A stretch of DNA of 8,090 nt from an uncultured Peptococcaceae bacterium (GTDB taxonomy: Bacteria > Bacillota > Dehalobacteriia > UBA7702). The notes beneath the pieces are model-generated. The model saw only the letters and a list, made by a program, of their open reading frames with translations, was not told the origin of the DNA and ran no database searches. Shown one piece after another: positions 6,692 to 8,090 of this stretch. A program made the translations under genes and the position numbers. Each line of letters starts with the position of its first letter. Positions within the stretch are counted from its first letter, which is position 1. The DNA lies in assembly GCA_937919295.1 (NCBI GenBank), contig CALFRX010000048.1, forward strand, positions 1 to 8,090. Reading direction: 5' to 3'.

Positions 6692-6905
6692 TCAGGATGA
6701 TACTGGGACGGTTTGGACTGCGCACCTAATGGTATACAGATTGGGGACAGTGAGATAACCGCAATTTTATGAATTTCGGAGGGGGTTTTAAGCCTGTTCT
6801 TATTCAAATATATGCATTCGCATTTGAACGGGCTGAAAAAGCTCTCGGCACAGGCGTTATCCCAACAGTTACCCTTGCGAGACATACCATGCCGTATGCC
6901 GAGCC
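6692..6905 (-). pseudogene. IS3-family transposase (OrfB), C-terminal remnant
   Basis: Read on the minus strand, the segment encodes RHGMSRKGNCWDNACAESFF followed by SPFKCECIYLNKNRLKTPSEIHK. This is the conserved end of the integrase core of IS3-family OrfB proteins; the Glu of CAESFF (codon at 6844-6846) is the third residue of the DDE triad. The two upstream catalytic Asp residues and the HTH part are missing. After IHK the frame no longer resembles the family's usual ending (tyrosine-rich, then a SPxEYR-like motif), so the 3' end also seems rearranged or internally deleted. It abuts a serine recombinase remnant on the opposite strand near 6905. It cannot encode an active transposase; no intact terminal repeats were identified. 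Confidence 0.82.
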
Positions 6906-7163
6906 GATTATGAGGACGTCGCTGGGGAGATTTACCGTTTGCGCGAGGATAAGCAGAAGCTTCATTTGGAAAGCGCCGGGCGGGATGAGCAGAAAAAACC
7001 CCTTGCCGACAGGGGCGCTTTCCTACGGGAGCAGCCAACCGCCCTGACCGTATACGATGAGTCGCTTGTCTGGCGGTTGATTGAAAAGGTCATCGTCTAC
7101 GAAAATAGATTCACTGTGGAATTCAAGTTTGGCGTGACGGTAAAGGTGAAAATAAAGATTTGA
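6906..7163 (+). pseudogene. Large serine recombinase, C-terminal remnant
   Basis: Open to the TGA at 7161-7163 and reading DYEDVAGEIYRLREDKQKL, then FLREQPTALTVYDESLVWRL and IEKVIVYENRFTVEFKFGV. This resembles the coiled-coil and final beta-strand end of large serine recombinases from Clostridia mobile elements (TnpX-like, DUF4368-type ending EYDESLVRRLIEKVTVYEDKFTVEFKSG). The catalytic resolvase domain, with its Ser nucleophile, and the zinc-ribbon region are absent. The 5' boundary is approximate, where homology gives way to IS3 sequence. This is the stub of a lost integrative or conjugative element; the terminator right after it probably belonged to the recombinase gene. Confidence 0.72.
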
Positions 7164-7200
7164 GGGCATCTTATCTTATTCAGGATAAGTTGCTCTCTTT
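7162..7200 (+). terminator. Hairpin terminator after the recombinase remnant
   Basis: GAGGGCA (7162-7168) pairs with TGCTCTC (7191-7197), with one G-T wobble. After a T/T mismatch, CTTATC (7170-7175) pairs with GATAAG (7184-7189) around an 8-nt loop. Three T residues follow. The stem begins inside the recombinase stop codon and insulates the arsR promoter from upstream transcription. Confidence 0.7.
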
Positions 7201-7218
7201 GTCGTCTGAAAAAAAATA

Positions 7219-7247
7219 TTGACAAAATCTGATGTGAAGCATATACT
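7219..7247 (+). promoter_or_regulatory. Promoter of arsR (sigma-A type)
   Basis: A perfect -35 TTGACA (7219-7224) is followed after 17 nt by TATACT (7242-7247), one base from the -10 consensus. Transcription should begin around 7254, at the start of the operator. The arsR start codon is about 35 nt further on. Confidence 0.85.
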
Positions 7248-7255
7248 AATCATAC

Positions 7256-7271
7256 ATCAAATAATTTTGAT
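7256..7271. promoter_or_regulatory. ArsR operator, site 1
   Basis: Inverted repeat ATCAAA-TAAT-TTTGAT (arms 7256-7261 and 7266-7271), just downstream of the -10 box and over the likely transcription start. A bound ArsR dimer would block initiation, giving autoregulation relieved by the metalloid. An AT-rich ATCAAA...TTTGAT palindrome is of the kind bound by ArsR-type repressors in Gram-positive bacteria. Confidence 0.75.
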
Positions 7272-7287
7272 ATGAGGTGACTGCTTA

Positions 7288-7599
7288 ATGAATTTATATG
7301 AAGAACATGCAAAGGTATTTAAAGCGTTTTGCGACGAAAAACGTCTTCGGATACTGAAGCTGCTGCGGAACGGTGAACAATGCGCCTGTGTTTTGCTGGA
7401 ACAGTTAGACTTAGGACAGTCGGGGCTTTCCTACCACATGAAGATACTGGTTGAGTCGGGTATTGTGGAAAGTCGGCAGGAAGGAAAATGGACACATTAC
7501 AAAATCAGTGAAAGGGGCAGCGCTTATGCAGGTGCTTTGCTGAAGGAGCTGACGACACCAAATATTATGACAGCTGAAAGTAAATGCTGTGACCAATAA
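7288..7599 (+). CDS. arsR: ArsR-family metalloid-responsive repressor
   Basis: Dimeric winged-helix repressor that leaves DNA on binding trivalent arsenic (or antimony). GAGGTG (7274-7279) precedes the ATG by 8 nt. The 103 residues show FKAFCDEKRLRILKLL (helices 1-2), the inducer-site helix EQCACVLLEQL with Cys32 and Cys34, the recognition helix QSGLSYHMKIL (44-54), and the wing VESRQEGKWTHYKI (60-73). The Cys-x-Cys matches in position Cys32/Cys34 of the E. coli-type ELCVCDL site, although the motif is altered; Cys15 and the C-terminal Cys100-Cys101 are further possible ligands. Arsenic sensing is supported by the adjacent ArsP-type permease. Two matching operators flank the gene. The exact inducer, inorganic or methylated arsenite, cannot be told from sequence. 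Confidence 0.92.
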   Translation: MNLYEEHAKVFKAFCDEKRLRILKLLRNGEQCACVLLEQLDLGQSGLSYHMKILVESGIVESRQEGKWTHYKISERGSAYAGALLKELTTPNIMTAESKCCDQ

Positions 7600-7623
7600 A
7601 AGCCATCATGGAGATGGCTTTTA
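7597..7623 (+). terminator. Terminator-like hairpin overlapping the arsR stop
   Basis: TAAAAGCCATC (7597-7607) pairs perfectly over 11 bp with GATGGCTTTTA (7613-7623) around a 5-nt loop. The arsR TAA is part of the stem and the T4 run forms its 3' arm, so it could end transcription in either direction. Placed between repressor and permease, it may lower permease expression from the arsR promoter. Confidence 0.7.
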
Positions 7624-7636
7624 TAAAACACAATAC

Positions 7637-7652
7637 ATCAAAATTATTTGAT
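7637..7652. promoter_or_regulatory. ArsR operator, site 2 (upstream of arsP)
   Basis: ATCAAA-ATTA-TTTGAT (arms 7637-7642 and 7647-7652) is the exact reverse complement of site 1 over 16 bases, and both sites are flanked by TAC on the left and ATG on the right. It lies 36 nt before the permease ATG. A repressed second promoter is implied, but no good -35/-10 pair is evident around it. Confidence 0.7.
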
Positions 7653-7688
7653 ATGTTGTCCTTAAACTGAAAGTGAGGTTGATATCTT

Positions 7689-8090
7689 ATGCAAATACTA
7701 AGATCCATTTGGGACTTTTTCCAGTATCAGATTCTCGGTATGAAATGGCTGGAGGGATTGATCGGAAGTGGCCTTTCCGGGCTGGGACTGGACACTTCCA
7801 CCCGTTTGATCGGTAGCCTCGAGTTTTTTCTCTATGATGTGATTAAAATTACGATTCTTCTGTGTTTCCTGATCTTCCTCATCAGTTACATTCAGAGCTA
7901 TTTTCCACCGGAACGCAGTAAGAAAATATTAGGTCGGTTTCACGGTATCGGTGCTAACTCCGTTGCGGCCTTGCTGGGCACAGTGACGCCGTTCTGCTCC
8001 TGCTCTTCTATCCCGCTCTTCATTGGATTTACATCGGCGGGGCTACCTGTTGGCGTGACGCTTTCATTCCTTATTTCCTCCCCCATGGTC
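7689..8090 (+). CDS. arsP: ArsP-type permease (organoarsenical efflux family), N-terminal 134 residues
   Basis: Runs off the right edge. ArsP (DUF318) permeases export trivalent organoarsenicals such as methylarsenite across the cytoplasmic membrane. The start is the ATG at 7689, with GTGAGG (7673-7678) 10 nt upstream. The visible part has hydrophobic segments near residues 51-72 (VIKITILLCFLIFLISYIQS) and about 90-134, a YFPPERSKKILG loop at 71-82, and the family hallmark TPFCSCSSIPLFIGF (100-114) with Cys103 and Cys105, the cysteine pair expected to take part in metalloid transport, then SAGLPVGVTLSFLISSPMV. It follows arsR with a terminator and an operator in between. The family is recognised firmly; the substrate is inferred from homologues and the ArsR neighbour, since some family members are annotated only as permeases. 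Confidence 0.88.
   Translation, partial: MQILRSIWDFFQYQILGMKWLEGLIGSGLSGLGLDTSTRLIGSLEFFLYDVIKITILLCFLIFLISYIQSYFPPERSKKILGRFHGIGANSVAALLGTVTPFCSCSSIPLFIGFTSAGLPVGVTLSFLISSPMV

Noticed and set aside
6439..6729. Second plus-strand frame over the ispE fragment
   Set aside because: The other frame carries clear IspE homology; this one is its shadow and shows no motif.
6769..7047. Plus-strand 92-codon frame across the IS3 and recombinase remnants
   Set aside because: It is out of frame with both recognisable homologies and spans their junction, so it is a chance frame.
1..8090. CRISPR array, tRNA or rRNA genes, or a novel defence system
   Set aside because: No regularly spaced repeats, cloverleaf-like or rRNA segments were seen, and every sizeable intact gene is either assigned to a known family or is a surface protein of unknown role.

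Overview
The window looks like chromosome of a low-to-medium GC Gram-positive anaerobe (Bacillota, probably Clostridia). The reasons are a GSI-alpha type glutamine synthetase, the DapL shortcut to meso-diaminopimelate, the MEP isoprenoid pathway, strong AAGGAG ribosome sites, and an exported protein with three C-terminal SLH domains. Genus cannot be fixed from the sequence alone.

Region 1 (1-3787) is a tightly packed plus-strand housekeeping operon: the 3' part of glnA, then dapF, dapL and ispE, with gaps of 17 and 22 nt and a 1-2 base overlap. It ends in a strong intrinsic terminator. DapL makes LL-diaminopimelate and DapF epimerises it to meso-diaminopimelate, so these two genes form the last two steps towards lysine and peptidoglycan. 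IspE supplies isoprenoids, including the undecaprenyl carrier, and GlnA supplies glutamine.

Region 2 (3788-6400) is accessory. An AT-rich stretch holds no convincing gene at first, then the 3' remnant of a HExxHxxGxxD zinc metallopeptidase. It is followed by two exported proteins, one anchored by an N-terminal membrane segment and one by SLH domains, which may share a related extracytoplasmic domain. The region ends in a GC-rich hairpin.

Region 3 (6401-7200) is a scar zone. It holds an 89-codon partial copy of the ispE 3' end, the end of an IS3-family transposase on the minus strand, and the 3' end of a large serine recombinase on the plus strand. The ispE 3' end therefore occurs on both sides of the exported-protein cassette, which suggests that the cassette arose by insertion or duplication at ispE.

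Region 4 (7201-8090) is an arsenic-type resistance unit. It has a near-consensus promoter with an inverted-repeat operator, an ArsR repressor with a Cys-x-Cys metal site, a terminator hairpin overlapping the arsR stop, a second operator that is the exact reverse complement of the first, and the first 134 codons of an ArsP-type permease. No RNA gene, CRISPR array or recognisably new defence system was found.
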